Shown: positions 44,064-51,573 of the stretch, one piece after another
Position numbering within the stretch: position 1 is the stretch's first letter
Layout: every line of letters starts with the position of its first letter
Assembly (NCBI RefSeq): GCF_000499785.1
Contig: NZ_HG726030.1
Location: forward strand, 1 to 57,994
Direction of reading: 5' to 3'
Length of the DNA stretch: 57,994 nucleotides
Source: Bacteroides neonati
Lineage (GTDB): Bacteria; Bacteroidota; Bacteroidia; Bacteroidales; Bacteroidaceae
The notes under the pieces: generated by a model
The model's input: the letters and a program-made list of their open reading frames with translations, nothing else
Databases searched by the model: none
Told to the model about the DNA's origin: nothing
Position numbers and translations under genes: made by a program

Positions 44064-45425
44064 ATGAAATCAATACTGATAGTAGAAGACGATCTTACCT
44101 TCGGGATGATGCTAAAAACGTGGCTGAGCAAGAAGGGCTTCGACGTTTCGTCGGAGAGTAACATCGCTCGTGCGCAAAAACATCTGGAAGAGCAAAGAGC
44201 CGATCTGATTCTGTCTGATCTACGTTTGCCCGACCACGACGGCATTCATTTACTCAAATGGATGAACCAAAAGGGGCTTTCGATTCCACTGATCATCATG
44301 ACCGGATATGCCGATATACAATCGGCCGTACAAGCCATCAAGTTGGGTGCGCGCGACTATGTAGCCAAACCCGTAAACCCCGAAGAGTTATTGAAGAAAA
44401 TAACCGAAGCCTTGCAAACTCCATCGGCTCCCCCCGCACCTGCTCCCACTCCGGGCAACAACATACGCAAGGGAGATACAGCTGCTGCCGCCAATAAGGA
44501 TCAAGCTTATCTTGAAGGCGAAAGCGATGCAGCCCGGCAGTTGTACAACTATGTCGATTTAGTGGCACCAACCAATATGTCGGTACTCATTAACGGCGCA
44601 AGCGGCACGGGCAAGGAGTATGTGGCGCACCGCATTCATCAACTGAGCAAGCGCAGCAATAAGCCCTTTATTGCCATTGACTGCGGTTCGATTCCCAAAG
44701 AGTTGGCAGCCTCTGAGTTTTTCGGCCATGTAAAAGGTTCGTTCACCGGTGCACTGACCGACAAGACAGGTGCTTTCGTTGCAGCTGCCGGAGGCACACT
44801 CTTTCTCGACGAGATAGGAAACTTAAGCTATGAGGTACAGATTCAGCTACTGCGTGCCTTGCAGGAAAGAAAAATAAGACCGGTAGGATCGAACCAAGAG
44901 ATTACGGTCGATGTACGACTCGTATCGGCCACGAACGAGAATCTGGAACAGGGCATCGAACGAGGTGTATTTCGCGAAGACCTCTACCACCGCATCAACG
45001 AATTTACGTTGCGTATGCCCGATTTGAAGGAACGGCAGGAGGATATATTGCTCTTTGCCAACTTCTTTCTCGACCAAGCCAACCGGGAACTGGACAAACA
45101 GTTGATCGGATTCGACGATAAGGCATCGCGAATGATGCTCGACTACCACTGGCCGGGCAACCTACGCCAGATGAAAAACATCGTTAAGCGAGCCACCCTA
45201 TTGGCACAAGGTCGGTTTATCACCACTGCCGAACTGGGAGAAGAGCTGAACGAGAGCATACCGGCACCCTCGAGCATCGCTCTGAGAAACGAAGAGACAG
45301 AGAAGGAGCGCATACTCGAAGCACTTCGACTGACGGGACATAATAAAAGCAAAGCGGCACAGCTCTTGAATATAGACCGGAAAACTCTCTACAATAAACT
45401 AAAGCTATACAGCATCGAACTATAA
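44064..45425 (+). CDS. Sigma-54-dependent response regulator (NtrC family), no adjacent simple kinase
   Basis: 453 residues. Receiver domain (ILIVEDDLTFG, phospho-Asp in LILSDLRLP), a Pro/Ala-rich linker (about 125-140), AAA+ domain with Walker A GASGTGKE, sigma-54 loop GSFTGA, LFLDEIGNL, and a Fis-type helix-turn-helix ending DRKTLYNKLKLY. Unlike the regulator at 2260-3600, no NtrB-type kinase follows. The nearest kinase is the hybrid kinase with HPt at the far end of the divergent operon. Immediately downstream lie phased binding-site-like repeats and a strong sigma-54 promoter (45590-45604), a likely target. Confidence 0.93.
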   Translation: MKSILIVEDDLTFGMMLKTWLSKKGFDVSSESNIARAQKHLEEQRADLILSDLRLPDHDGIHLLKWMNQKGLSIPLIIMTGYADIQSAVQAIKLGARDYVAKPVNPEELLKKITEALQTPSAPPAPAPTPGNNIRKGDTAAAANKDQAYLEGESDAARQLYNYVDLVAPTNMSVLINGASGTGKEYVAHRIHQLSKRSNKPFIAIDCGSIPKELAASEFFGHVKGSFTGALTDKTGAFVAAAGGTLFLDEIGNLSYEVQIQLLRALQERKIRPVGSNQEITVDVRLVSATNENLEQGIERGVFREDLYHRINEFTLRMPDLKERQEDILLFANFFLDQANRELDKQLIGFDDKASRMMLDYHWPGNLRQMKNIVKRATLLAQGRFITTAELGEELNESIPAPSSIALRNEETEKERILEALRLTGHNKSKAAQLLNIDRKTLYNKLKLYSIEL

Positions 45426-45451
45426 GGCTGTGGCTATACACAGGAAGTTAT

Positions 45452-45510
45452 CGTGGCGGGGAGTGTGGAATTATTCCACACTCCCCGCCACGGTTTCCAC
45501 ACCTTTCCAC
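45452..45510. promoter_or_regulatory. 41-base inverted repeat plus phased half-sites (putative enhancer)
   Basis: A perfect 19-base inverted repeat (45452-45470 and 45474-45492) with a 3-base spacer TTA. Its centre reads TGTGGAA-TTA-TTCCACA. Two more TTCCAC half-sites follow at 45495-45500 and 45505-45510, so direct TTCCAC copies start at 474, 495 and 505, spaced 21 and 10 bases (two and one helical turns). It sits about 119 bases upstream of a sigma-54 -24 element. It could also fold as an RNA hairpin and end the regulator transcript, but no T-run follows. Confidence 0.65.
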
Positions 45511-45589
45511 AGTATGCGCAACACGGTTGCATTTACCTCTGCGCAATAATTCACTGATCTTACCATACTTACCATTTGCCCCTACACTT

Positions 45590-45604
45590 TGGCACGTCGT
45601 TTGC
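45590..45604 (+). promoter_or_regulatory. Sigma-54 promoter in a gene-free interval
   Basis: TGGCACG-TCGT-TTGC, a complete match to the sigma-54 -24/-12 consensus with the right 12-base GG-GC spacing (591-592 and 603-604). Predicted start is about 45616. No protein gene lies downstream on the plus strand before a terminator at 45724-45769. Confidence 0.75.
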
Positions 45605-45615
45605 CCGTATATCTT

Positions 45616-45778
45616 ATATAAACGTTTTATTTCGCATTCATATATTACTTAAACCCTAATATATATAGTACGAACCCATAAAAGCAGATGTGTATGAAAA
45701 ATTAAGCAAGTGTTCTAACTAAGAAGAAGCCATCCCCTACTTTTTGTCTATTCAGGGGGATGGCTTCTTTCTTTATAT
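45616..45778 (+). ncRNA. Candidate sigma-54-driven small RNA, about 160 nt
   Basis: From the predicted sigma-54 start to a strong terminator the transcript would be about 160 nt. Its 5' two thirds are very AT-rich (45608-45665), unlike the neighbouring genes. The only open frames are tiny: ATG-TGT-ATG-AAA-AAT-TAA near 45689 gives five residues. The terminator is followed by T-rich sequence only on the plus strand, as expected for a transcript in this direction. The 3' part is complementary to the 3' untranslated end of the convergent RluA-type gene. The transcript itself is inferred. Confidence 0.5.
45724..45769. terminator. Terminator shared by the candidate small RNA and the RluA-type gene
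   Basis: Perfect 14-base stem AAGAAGCCATCCCC (724-737) / GGGGATGGCTTCTT (756-769) with an 18-base loop. On the plus strand TCTTTATAT follows; on the minus strand the tail is less T-rich. The better tail faces the candidate small RNA. Confidence 0.85.
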
Positions 45779-45795
45779 AAATGCAAGAGGATGGA

Positions 45796-46467
45796 TCAAA
45801 ACATTTCAAATCCATTCCATAAATTACCGTCGGGTACGGGAGCATCGAGCTCAATACACTCTTTGGACACCGGATGTATAAACCGGACATGCCGCGAATG
45901 CAAACAGATACTGGCATCGGGGTTGGAACGCGGGAAGCCGTACTTCAGATCGCCTTTAATGGGGCAACCCATCTTTGCCAACTGACACCGAATCTGATGA
46001 TGACGACCTGTCTGAAGGTCTATCTCCAGCAGAAAATAATTGTCCGAACGACCAATCAGCCGATAATTCAGAATCGCCTTCTTGCTGTTGGGCACCTCCT
46101 TATCGTAGGCATAGCTTTTGTTTTGCTTCTCGTTGCGCACCAGGTAATGCACCAGTTCGCCTTCGGGCTCTTTGGGTGCATTCTTCACAATGGCCCAATA
46201 GGTTTTCTTCACCTCGCTGTTCTTGAACATATCGTTCAGGCGGGGCAGGGCTTTACTGGTTTTGGCAAAAATAACAAGCCCGCTTACGGGCCGATCCAGG
46301 CGGTGGGTAACACCTACAAAGACATTGCCGGGCTTATTGTACTTCTCTTTCAGATACTGTTTAACGGTTTCGGAAAGCGGTGTATCTCCGGTTTTATCTC
46401 CCTGAACAATCTCGGAAGCGGACTTATTAACGACAATCAGATGATTGTCTTCGTATATGACAGTCAT
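45796..46467 (-). CDS. RluA-family RNA pseudouridine synthase
   Basis: 223 residues without an S4 domain. The catalytic Asp is in HRLDRPVSGLVIFAKT (about residue 60), with YEDNHLIVVNKSAS at the start and LLEIDLQTGRHHQIRCQLA as the second conserved block. It converts uridine to pseudouridine in rRNA or tRNA; the specific target cannot be read from sequence. It starts 9 bases after the fabG stop. Confidence 0.9.
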   Translation of the reverse strand: MTVIYEDNHLIVVNKSASEIVQGDKTGDTPLSETVKQYLKEKYNKPGNVFVGVTHRLDRPVSGLVIFAKTSKALPRLNDMFKNSEVKKTYWAIVKNAPKEPEGELVHYLVRNEKQNKSYAYDKEVPNSKKAILNYRLIGRSDNYFLLEIDLQTGRHHQIRCQLAKMGCPIKGDLKYGFPRSNPDASICLHSRHVRFIHPVSKECIELDAPVPDGNLWNGFEMF

Positions 46468-46476
46468 GCGTATGAA

Positions 46477-47223
46477 TTACATATTCATACCGCCATCGAC
46501 TTGAATCACCTGACCGGTTACATACGAAGCAAGATCGGAAGCCAGGAAGGTAGCTACGTTTGCCACATCCTCGGGTGTACCTCCACGACGCAATGGAATC
46601 TTCTTAGCCCATTCGGTTCTTACTTCTTCAGACAGAGCAGCCGTCATATCGGTAATGATGAATCCGGGAGCAATGGCATTGGCACGTACGCCACGAGAAC
46701 CCAGTTCTTGTGCGATAGACTTGGCCAGCGCAATCATACCCGCTTTAGAAGCTGAGTAGTTGGCTTGTCCGGCGTTGCCATGAACACCTACCACAGAGGC
46801 CATGTTGATGATATTACCTGACTTTTGACGCATCATGATCGGCGTACAAGCATGTACAAAGTTGAAAGCCGACTTGAGGTTTACATTGATAACCATGTCC
46901 CACTGTTGCTCGCTCATACGCATCATCAAACCATCGCGGGTGATACCGGCGTTGTTTACCAGAATATCGATGCTACCAAAATCCTTGTGAATCTCTGCAA
47001 CAACCTTGGCTGTATCTTCAAAGTTGGCTGCATTCGAAGCATATCCTTTGGCTTTTACACCCATTGCCTCAATTTCTTTGGCTGTATTCTCTGCATTATC
47101 GTCAATTACGAGGTCGGTAAACGCAATATTAGCTCCTTCAGAAGCAAACTTCAAAGCGATAGCTTTACCAATACCACGAGCAGCACCGGTTACGATAGCT
47201 GTTTTTCCATCTAATAATCCCAT
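46477..47223 (-). CDS. fabG: 3-oxoacyl-[ACP] reductase
   Basis: 248 residues, short-chain dehydrogenase. NADP-binding GAARGIGKAIA at the N-terminus, NNAG (about 92), catalytic Ser in NMASVVG, YSASK (about 155-159) and a C-terminal QVIQVDGGMNM. Length and motifs fit FabG, the keto reduction step of fatty acid elongation. It follows a TetR-type gene with a 15-base gap, and that regulator may control the unit. Confidence 0.93.
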   Translation of the reverse strand: MGLLDGKTAIVTGAARGIGKAIALKFASEGANIAFTDLVIDDNAENTAKEIEAMGVKAKGYASNAANFEDTAKVVAEIHKDFGSIDILVNNAGITRDGLMMRMSEQQWDMVINVNLKSAFNFVHACTPIMMRQKSGNIINMASVVGVHGNAGQANYSASKAGMIALAKSIAQELGSRGVRANAIAPGFIITDMTAALSEEVRTEWAKKIPLRRGGTPEDVANVATFLASDLASYVTGQVIQVDGGMNM

Positions 47224-47238
47224 ACTAAAATTTATTTA

Positions 47239-47829
47239 TTAATGATCAATTCTATGAAGTGCGCCAAACACAATGTTGGCAACGTATTTCTTTCGGGTTT
47301 CCATATCGAGGTTGCTGCCTATGTGGCCGCGTATATAAGGAACTTCGATCCCTTTTACACAATAATGCACCAAGGCGGCCGTCATGTCTACATCGTCAAT
47401 GCGAAACACTCCTTTTTCTTTGCCCTCTTGCAATACCCCTTTGAAGAGTATCATCTCTTTGGTGTCAAATTTCTTTCGTACCTTCTCTACTCTCCAAATA
47501 TCGCGAAAGAAAACAGCACGAAGCGTGCCATTGCGATAAACAACTTCTTTTACCGCATCGAGACGGGTGTAAATCATCTCCATTATCTTTATATCGGGAG
47601 ACATATCTTTTTCGGCCACACGCTTCATCATATCCGAAAGGATATCCAACTCAGACTCTACCACAGCCGAATAAATCTCATCCTTACTTTTGAAATAAGT
47701 ATATAGCGTTCTTCTACCCTTTTTGGAAGCAAGCGCGATGTCATTCATCGTGGTATTCTCCACTCCCATCTTGGCAAAAAGCTGACGGGCAACGTCAACC
47801 AGCTTTGCTTTCGTTTTTGATATAGCCAT
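47239..47829 (-). CDS. TetR-family transcriptional regulator
   Basis: 196 residues. N-terminal helix-turn-helix with DVARQLFAKMGVENTTMNDI and GRRTLYTYFKSKDEIY (about 12-55), followed by an all-helical ligand domain. It lies first in the tetR-fabG-rluA unit with its own promoter. Position suggests it senses a fatty-acid-related ligand and represses its own operon; this is inference. Confidence 0.9.
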   Translation of the reverse strand: MAISKTKAKLVDVARQLFAKMGVENTTMNDIALASKKGRRTLYTYFKSKDEIYSAVVESELDILSDMMKRVAEKDMSPDIKIMEMIYTRLDAVKEVVYRNGTLRAVFFRDIWRVEKVRKKFDTKEMILFKGVLQEGKEKGVFRIDDVDMTAALVHYCVKGIEVPYIRGHIGSNLDMETRKKYVANIVFGALHRIDH

Positions 47830-47862
47830 AGGTTACAATTGCACATTACTGAATAATCTGAG

Positions 47863-47893
47863 CAAAAGTAACGTTTTTCTTGCGATCATACAA
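47863..47893 (-). promoter_or_regulatory. Promoter of the tetR-fabG unit
   Basis: On the minus strand TTG (891-893) is followed after 20 bases by TACTTTTG (863-870), a good Bacteroides promoter 34 bases upstream of ATG 47829. Confidence 0.6.
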
Positions 47894-48021
47894 GAAAAGA
47901 GGAATATTATTAACATTTGTATGTAAATATAGAACGCAAAAATAAATGCACATACAACAGTCTTACGCACAGCTAATTACGAAAGAAACGCATTTTTTAT
48001 TGAAAAATAAGCAGTGAATAA

Positions 48022-48052
48022 TTTGCATGCTAACAAAAAAGCAGTACCTTTG
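48022..48052 (+). promoter_or_regulatory. Promoter of the initiator tRNA gene
   Basis: TTTG (48022-48025), 19 bases, then TACCTTTG (48045-48052): a consensus Bacteroides promoter whose predicted start lies a few bases upstream of the tRNA at 48066. Confidence 0.8.
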
Positions 48053-48065
48053 CACTCACAATGAT

Positions 48066-48138
<73 letters not shown>

Positions 48139-48143
48139 CTAAG

Positions 48144-48175
48144 AAAAGAGAGAAGTATAACGCTTCTCTCTTTTT
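48144..48175 (+). terminator. Terminator of the initiator tRNA
   Basis: Stem of AGAGAGAAG and CTTCTCTCT with a loop of about 7 bases, followed by TTTTTCTG, immediately downstream of the tRNA. Confidence 0.8.
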
Positions 48176-48280
48176 CTGTTTTACCCCGGCAGAGTTCCGG
48201 ATTATACGGAAGCCCCAAACTCCTTTCCCCCTCATTTTAACACTGTTAATTGATTTCCCTCGCGTAGTTCTACTCTGGAA

Positions 48281-48367
48281 CAAGAGTATATATTCTTGGT
48301 ATCAAAGAGTACGTACTCCTGGATATCAAAAGTACGTAGTTAACACTCCCTTAAAATAGTACTCTTG
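48281..48367. repeat. Cluster of nested repeats downstream of the tRNA
   Basis: CAAGAGTA (48281-48288) and TACTCTTG (48360-48367) form the outer arms. Inside are two imperfect direct copies of GGTATCAAAGAGTACGTA (48298-48315 and 48321-48338) and a perfect 12-base palindrome GAGTACGTACTC (48307-48318). No gene is present between 48139 and 48534. This may be a small non-autonomous element or a structured remnant; no transposase is near. Rest of the interval shows nothing more. Confidence 0.5.
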
Positions 48368-48480
48368 TAAACAAAGAAACGGTGCCTCGGACAAAGTGCA
48401 AGAAAAAGATCATACATCACTAATATACAGATGCTTGTAGAAACTAATATCTTATCCGGATTGATAAGGGCTATATAAAA

Positions 48481-48508
48481 AGAGGGATTGAACAACTTCA
48501 ATCCCTCT
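48481..48508 (-). terminator. Terminator of the ABC/GntR operon
   Basis: Perfect 12-base stem AGAGGGATTGAA (481-492) / TTCAATCCCTCT (497-508) with a CAAC loop; on the minus strand TTTTTATATAG follows. Confidence 0.9.
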
Positions 48509-48534
48509 CAATAACTATAACCGGATTTGTTGGG

Positions 48535-49326
48535 TTAGTTAACAGACGATATACTTGCCGAATCCTTCAATACCACCTGCAATTTGGCCTTCGAGCTTTT
48601 GGGTATCCAGTACACGTGCCGACATTCACTCTTTTGCCATTCATTATAATGTGTGTCACTTCCGGTGAGATACTCATTCTCTATCCGACAGTTATTGACA
48701 CTCCAGTCGCCCATCCCATCCAAATCAAGGTGAACATCTGTTACCTGACTTTTCAGTAACTTGAACCGATAGGTATCTTGCACCGAAAGCGCACGAAGCG
48801 AACAAGAGTCGACCTTCAGGGCATGGGCAACCAATGAGAGAGAATCGGCAGTAATACCCGATAGGTTGACTGTAAGGTCTCTGATATCGCTTCGAACAGC
48901 CAACAGAGAGGGGTCGACCGTCAATGTCATGGGAGAACAGCTCATCGCTATCCAGTTACGTTTTTTGTAAGAATCGGATAGATTATCTTTCGATACGTTC
49001 ACTGTAATACACAACGTATCCTGCTTCGACACCACCGAAAGGTAGGGAGCTAAATCTTCCGGATACGTAAACACTTGCTTTCCTCCCTGCATAGGCAACA
49101 CATTCAAATCGCCATACAGAGATACCTCTTTGTACCCAAGATCTTTCTCCACCTGCATGTGCAGATCGACCACACGAAAAGCAGATACATCCATGCTGAT
49201 GGGTTTAGTATTAAAAACAAGCGATTCACGCGGGGTCCCGAAAGAAAAAGTAAGAATGGTCATAGCGGCCACAAACACCACTCCCGACACGAGGACTCCG
49301 ATTAATATTTTTGTTGTACACTTCAT
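48535..49326 (-). CDS. Unknown membrane-anchored protein (adhesin-head-like), last gene of ABC/GntR operon
   Basis: 263 residues. One N-terminal membrane helix (about 8-28) then an apparently beta-rich domain with alternating hydrophobic residues and segments such as DLTVNLSGITADSLSLVAHA and VTDVHLDLDGMGDWSV. This resembles the putative head domain (GIN/DUF2807 type) often coded next to such transporters, but the match is weak. It probably faces the periplasm. It follows the GntR gene with a 2-base gap. No function can be given. Confidence 0.6.
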   Translation of the reverse strand: MKCTTKILIGVLVSGVVFVAAMTILTFSFGTPRESLVFNTKPISMDVSAFRVVDLHMQVEKDLGYKEVSLYGDLNVLPMQGGKQVFTYPEDLAPYLSVVSKQDTLCITVNVSKDNLSDSYKKRNWIAMSCSPMTLTVDPSLLAVRSDIRDLTVNLSGITADSLSLVAHALKVDSCSLRALSVQDTYRFKLLKSQVTDVHLDLDGMGDWSVNNCRIENEYLTGSDTHYNEWQKSECRHVYWIPKSSKAKLQVVLKDSASISSVN

Positions 49327-49328
49327 AA

Positions 49329-49712
49329 TTAGTCAATTCTACGGTTACTATTCTTGTGAATATATTCTTGATACATAGCCGACAATTCGTCTGCCGAGAT
49401 ATTCAATGTAGCAAGCTGATGAAAGAAGTAGTTTACCTCTTCTTTCAAAAAAACATCCCGACGAAGAGAACGGATCAGCTCTTTGGCACCGGACGAAACG
49501 AAATAGCCGATGCCACGCTTATTATAAATAATGTTCTGCGACTGTAGATAGTCAAACGAGCGCATGGTTGTATTGGCATTTACCTCTACAATAGCGGCAT
49601 ATTCTCGCACAGAGGGAATACGCTCCTCTTCGGGGTAATGGCCTAATAGTATTTCGTCCGAAATACGATCGGCTATTTGCAAATAAATGGCTTTACTTTC
49701 TTTAAAGTTCAT
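49329..49712 (-). CDS. GntR-family regulator, YtrA-like
   Basis: 127 residues. Winged helix at the N-terminus (AIYLQIADRISDEILLGHY, RIPSVREYAAIVEVNANTTMR, IIYNKRGIGYFVS) and a short helical tail, the compact YtrA type. Such regulators usually control the ABC transporter in their own operon. A GTGTA-N12-TACAC inverted repeat lies at the operon's start (51433-51454) and is a plausible operator. Third in the operon, 11 bases after the permease stop. Confidence 0.9.
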   Translation of the reverse strand: MNFKESKAIYLQIADRISDEILLGHYPEEERIPSVREYAAIVEVNANTTMRSFDYLQSQNIIYNKRGIGYFVSSGAKELIRSLRRDVFLKEEVNYFFHQLATLNISADELSAMYQEYIHKNSNRRID

Positions 49713-49723
49713 AGGTTAATGTA

Positions 49724-50551
49724 TTACATTCGATTGATAATCTCCGACTCCTTAAAGCGGAAGTAGGCAAGCACCCAGTTAAACAGAGCAAAACACCAGC
49801 AGCCGATACATGCGATAATCAACACTCTTTCTTGGGTCAATGTGGCACCAAACCAATAGTAGGTATTAACATTTTTCATCAAATCAGTTATACCAAGGGC
49901 TATTAGTATATAAACCACCACAATCACTACTCCGGCGGCAAATGTTTTGATAAATGCATTCTTAGGCCAAATGGAGCTTCCAAGCACAAAGCAGGACTGA
50001 AAGAAGAAATAAACAGCGATAAAAGCATTTAACTCTTCGACCGACTTAAATAGTGTAAAATATTCTTTTCCATTACCTACGAAATGAGAAAGAGGTAAAG
50101 GAGCGATGGCTTTCAACTCGGGATAGATGAGCGAATAGACCAATACACGGGTATAGTCGGCCAGACGGAAAGCGATCAAAAAAACAATCAGAAAAACGAC
50201 AGTAGAAATAACCCAATGCGAGAAGTATTTCTCGAACGAGGTAGCTGGAGTCATCAACTCGGAAAGCCGACTTATTTTTGTTTTCATTCTTTCCATCGTG
50301 AACGATGCACTTATAATGCCAAACCCCATCAATGTCCAAACAAAAAAAATCATACTAAACTGCCATATACTATCATCATTGGCCAGCTCTATTTTATACC
50401 TATATTCAAAATAAGCGCTCCACATCAGGATAATAACCATCACTCCATACATCATCACGAAACGGAGCACATTGGTCTTCCAACTCTCGACCATGTTTTT
50501 GCGACACAAATTCACAAAACGGGGCATGTAGAAAAAAGTATCTTTGATCAT
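49724..50551 (-). CDS. ABC-2 type transporter permease
   Basis: 275 residues, about six membrane helices in two groups separated by a longer loop (about 165-180). No sequence motif is diagnostic; the call rests on topology and the pairing with an ATPase gene whose stop it overlaps by 4 bases. Substrate unknown. Confidence 0.8.
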   Translation of the reverse strand: MIKDTFFYMPRFVNLCRKNMVESWKTNVLRFVMMYGVMVIILMWSAYFEYRYKIELANDDSIWQFSMIFFVWTLMGFGIISASFTMERMKTKISRLSELMTPATSFEKYFSHWVISTVVFLIVFLIAFRLADYTRVLVYSLIYPELKAIAPLPLSHFVGNGKEYFTLFKSVEELNAFIAVYFFFQSCFVLGSSIWPKNAFIKTFAAGVVIVVVYILIALGITDLMKNVNTYYWFGATLTQERVLIIACIGCWCFALFNWVLAYFRFKESEIINRM

Positions 50552-51402
50552 CGTTCATTCATTTTGGTGTGAAACAATTGAGCTATCTGTTCGGGTAAGG
50601 CTAAAGTAGCGTTGAAAAGCAGTTCGAGGTTCACTTCAGACTCTTCGCCATGCGTGTTGGGTAGAATCATCATATGCCCCTGTACGGTAGGCGATGAGAA
50701 GAGAGACTCCTCGGAGGATTCACGGCTATCGCTCTCGACAAACAACAGCTTCTCGCTCACTTCAGCAATCGACTGATCGAGAAGCACACGGCTGTTATCC
50801 ATAATGAGTACATGATCGAGCACATGATCAATATCCCGCACATGATGGGTAGAGATCAGGATCGTTTTGTCATCGCTCATACCCGAAGCAATAAACTTGC
50901 GGAATTGGCTTTTTCCGGGAATATCAAGACCGTTGGTCGGCTCGTCCATCAATAACAGTGAGGTGTTGGTAGCCAAAGCAAAGCTCATAAAGACTTTTTT
51001 CTTCTGTCCCATGGACAACTCGCCCAAGTTCACCTCAAGATCCATCTCAAAATAGTGAAGGTATTTCATCATGTCCTCTTTACTAAAACGAGGGTAAAAG
51101 GGACTGTTCAACTCAATATAACTAACGAGCGAAACAGCCGGCAACTCAAACTCCTCGGGCACCAGAAAGATATCCTGCAAAGTAACCGGTAGCCGCCGAC
51201 GCACGTCGGTGTGGTTGAATAACACCTTCCCACTCTTGGGAGTTAGCAAACCCGACATGAGGTAAAGCAGCGTGGATTTTCCCGCGCCATTCTTACCAAG
51301 CAATCCGTAAACACGCCCTTGCTGTAGCGAGAGCGAGAAATCGTGCAGCACAGCACGCTTCGATTTACGGTAAACAAACGAAAGATTTTCTACTGAAATC
51401 AT
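50548..51402 (-). CDS. ABC transporter ATP-binding protein
   Basis: 284 residues. Walker A GLLGKNGAGKSTLL, signature LSMGQKKKVFMSFAL, Walker B LLLMDEPTNGLD and the switch His in ISTHHVRD. The C-terminal 60 residues form a separate extension. Pairs with the following permease. First gene of an operon that carries its own GntR regulator. Confidence 0.93.
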   Translation of the reverse strand: MISVENLSFVYRKSKRAVLHDFSLSLQQGRVYGLLGKNGAGKSTLLYLMSGLLTPKSGKVLFNHTDVRRRLPVTLQDIFLVPEEFELPAVSLVSYIELNSPFYPRFSKEDMMKYLHYFEMDLEVNLGELSMGQKKKVFMSFALATNTSLLLMDEPTNGLDIPGKSQFRKFIASGMSDDKTILISTHHVRDIDHVLDHVLIMDNSRVLLDQSIAEVSEKLLFVESDSRESSEESLFSSPTVQGHMMILPNTHGEESEVNLELLFNATLALPEQIAQLFHTKMNER

Positions 51403-51432
51403 AGTAATAATGATCTATAATTAGCAAATACG

Positions 51433-51454
51433 GTGTATTAGTACAATAGTACAC
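51433..51454. promoter_or_regulatory. Putative GntR operator
   Basis: GTGTA (433-437) and TACAC (450-454) separated by 12 bases, with partly symmetric inner TA steps. It covers the predicted transcription start of the ABC/GntR operon, where a repressor would block polymerase. Half-sites of the GTGTA/TACAC kind are what I recall for YtrA regulators. Confidence 0.55.
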
Positions 51455-51456
51455 TG

Positions 51457-51486
51457 CAAATATAGATATTATTTTAAATGAAACAA
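51457..51486 (-). promoter_or_regulatory. Promoter of the ABC/GntR operon
   Basis: On the minus strand TTG (484-486) is followed after 19 bases by TATATTTG (457-464), 55 bases upstream of ATG 51402. The putative operator lies directly downstream. Confidence 0.6.
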
Positions 51487-51514
51487 GCATGAAGCAAGAA
51501 AAAAATAAAAAAAA

Positions 51515-51548
51515 GAGGAGGAGCTAAGATCACTCTCCACTCCTCCTT
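51515..51548 (-). terminator. Terminator of the ExbB-TonB-TPR operon
   Basis: Stem GGAGGAG (517-523) / CTCCTCC (540-546), extended by one A-T and one G-T pair, followed on the minus strand by a long T-run (fifteen bases with one A). Confidence 0.85.
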
Positions 51549-51573
51549 ACACGACAAACAACTAAAATTATTA

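Noticed and set aside
45452..45492. Simple terminator of the NtrC-type regulator gene
   Set aside because: Possible, but no T-run follows and further half-sites continue in helical phase, so an enhancer role was preferred. Both functions could coexist.
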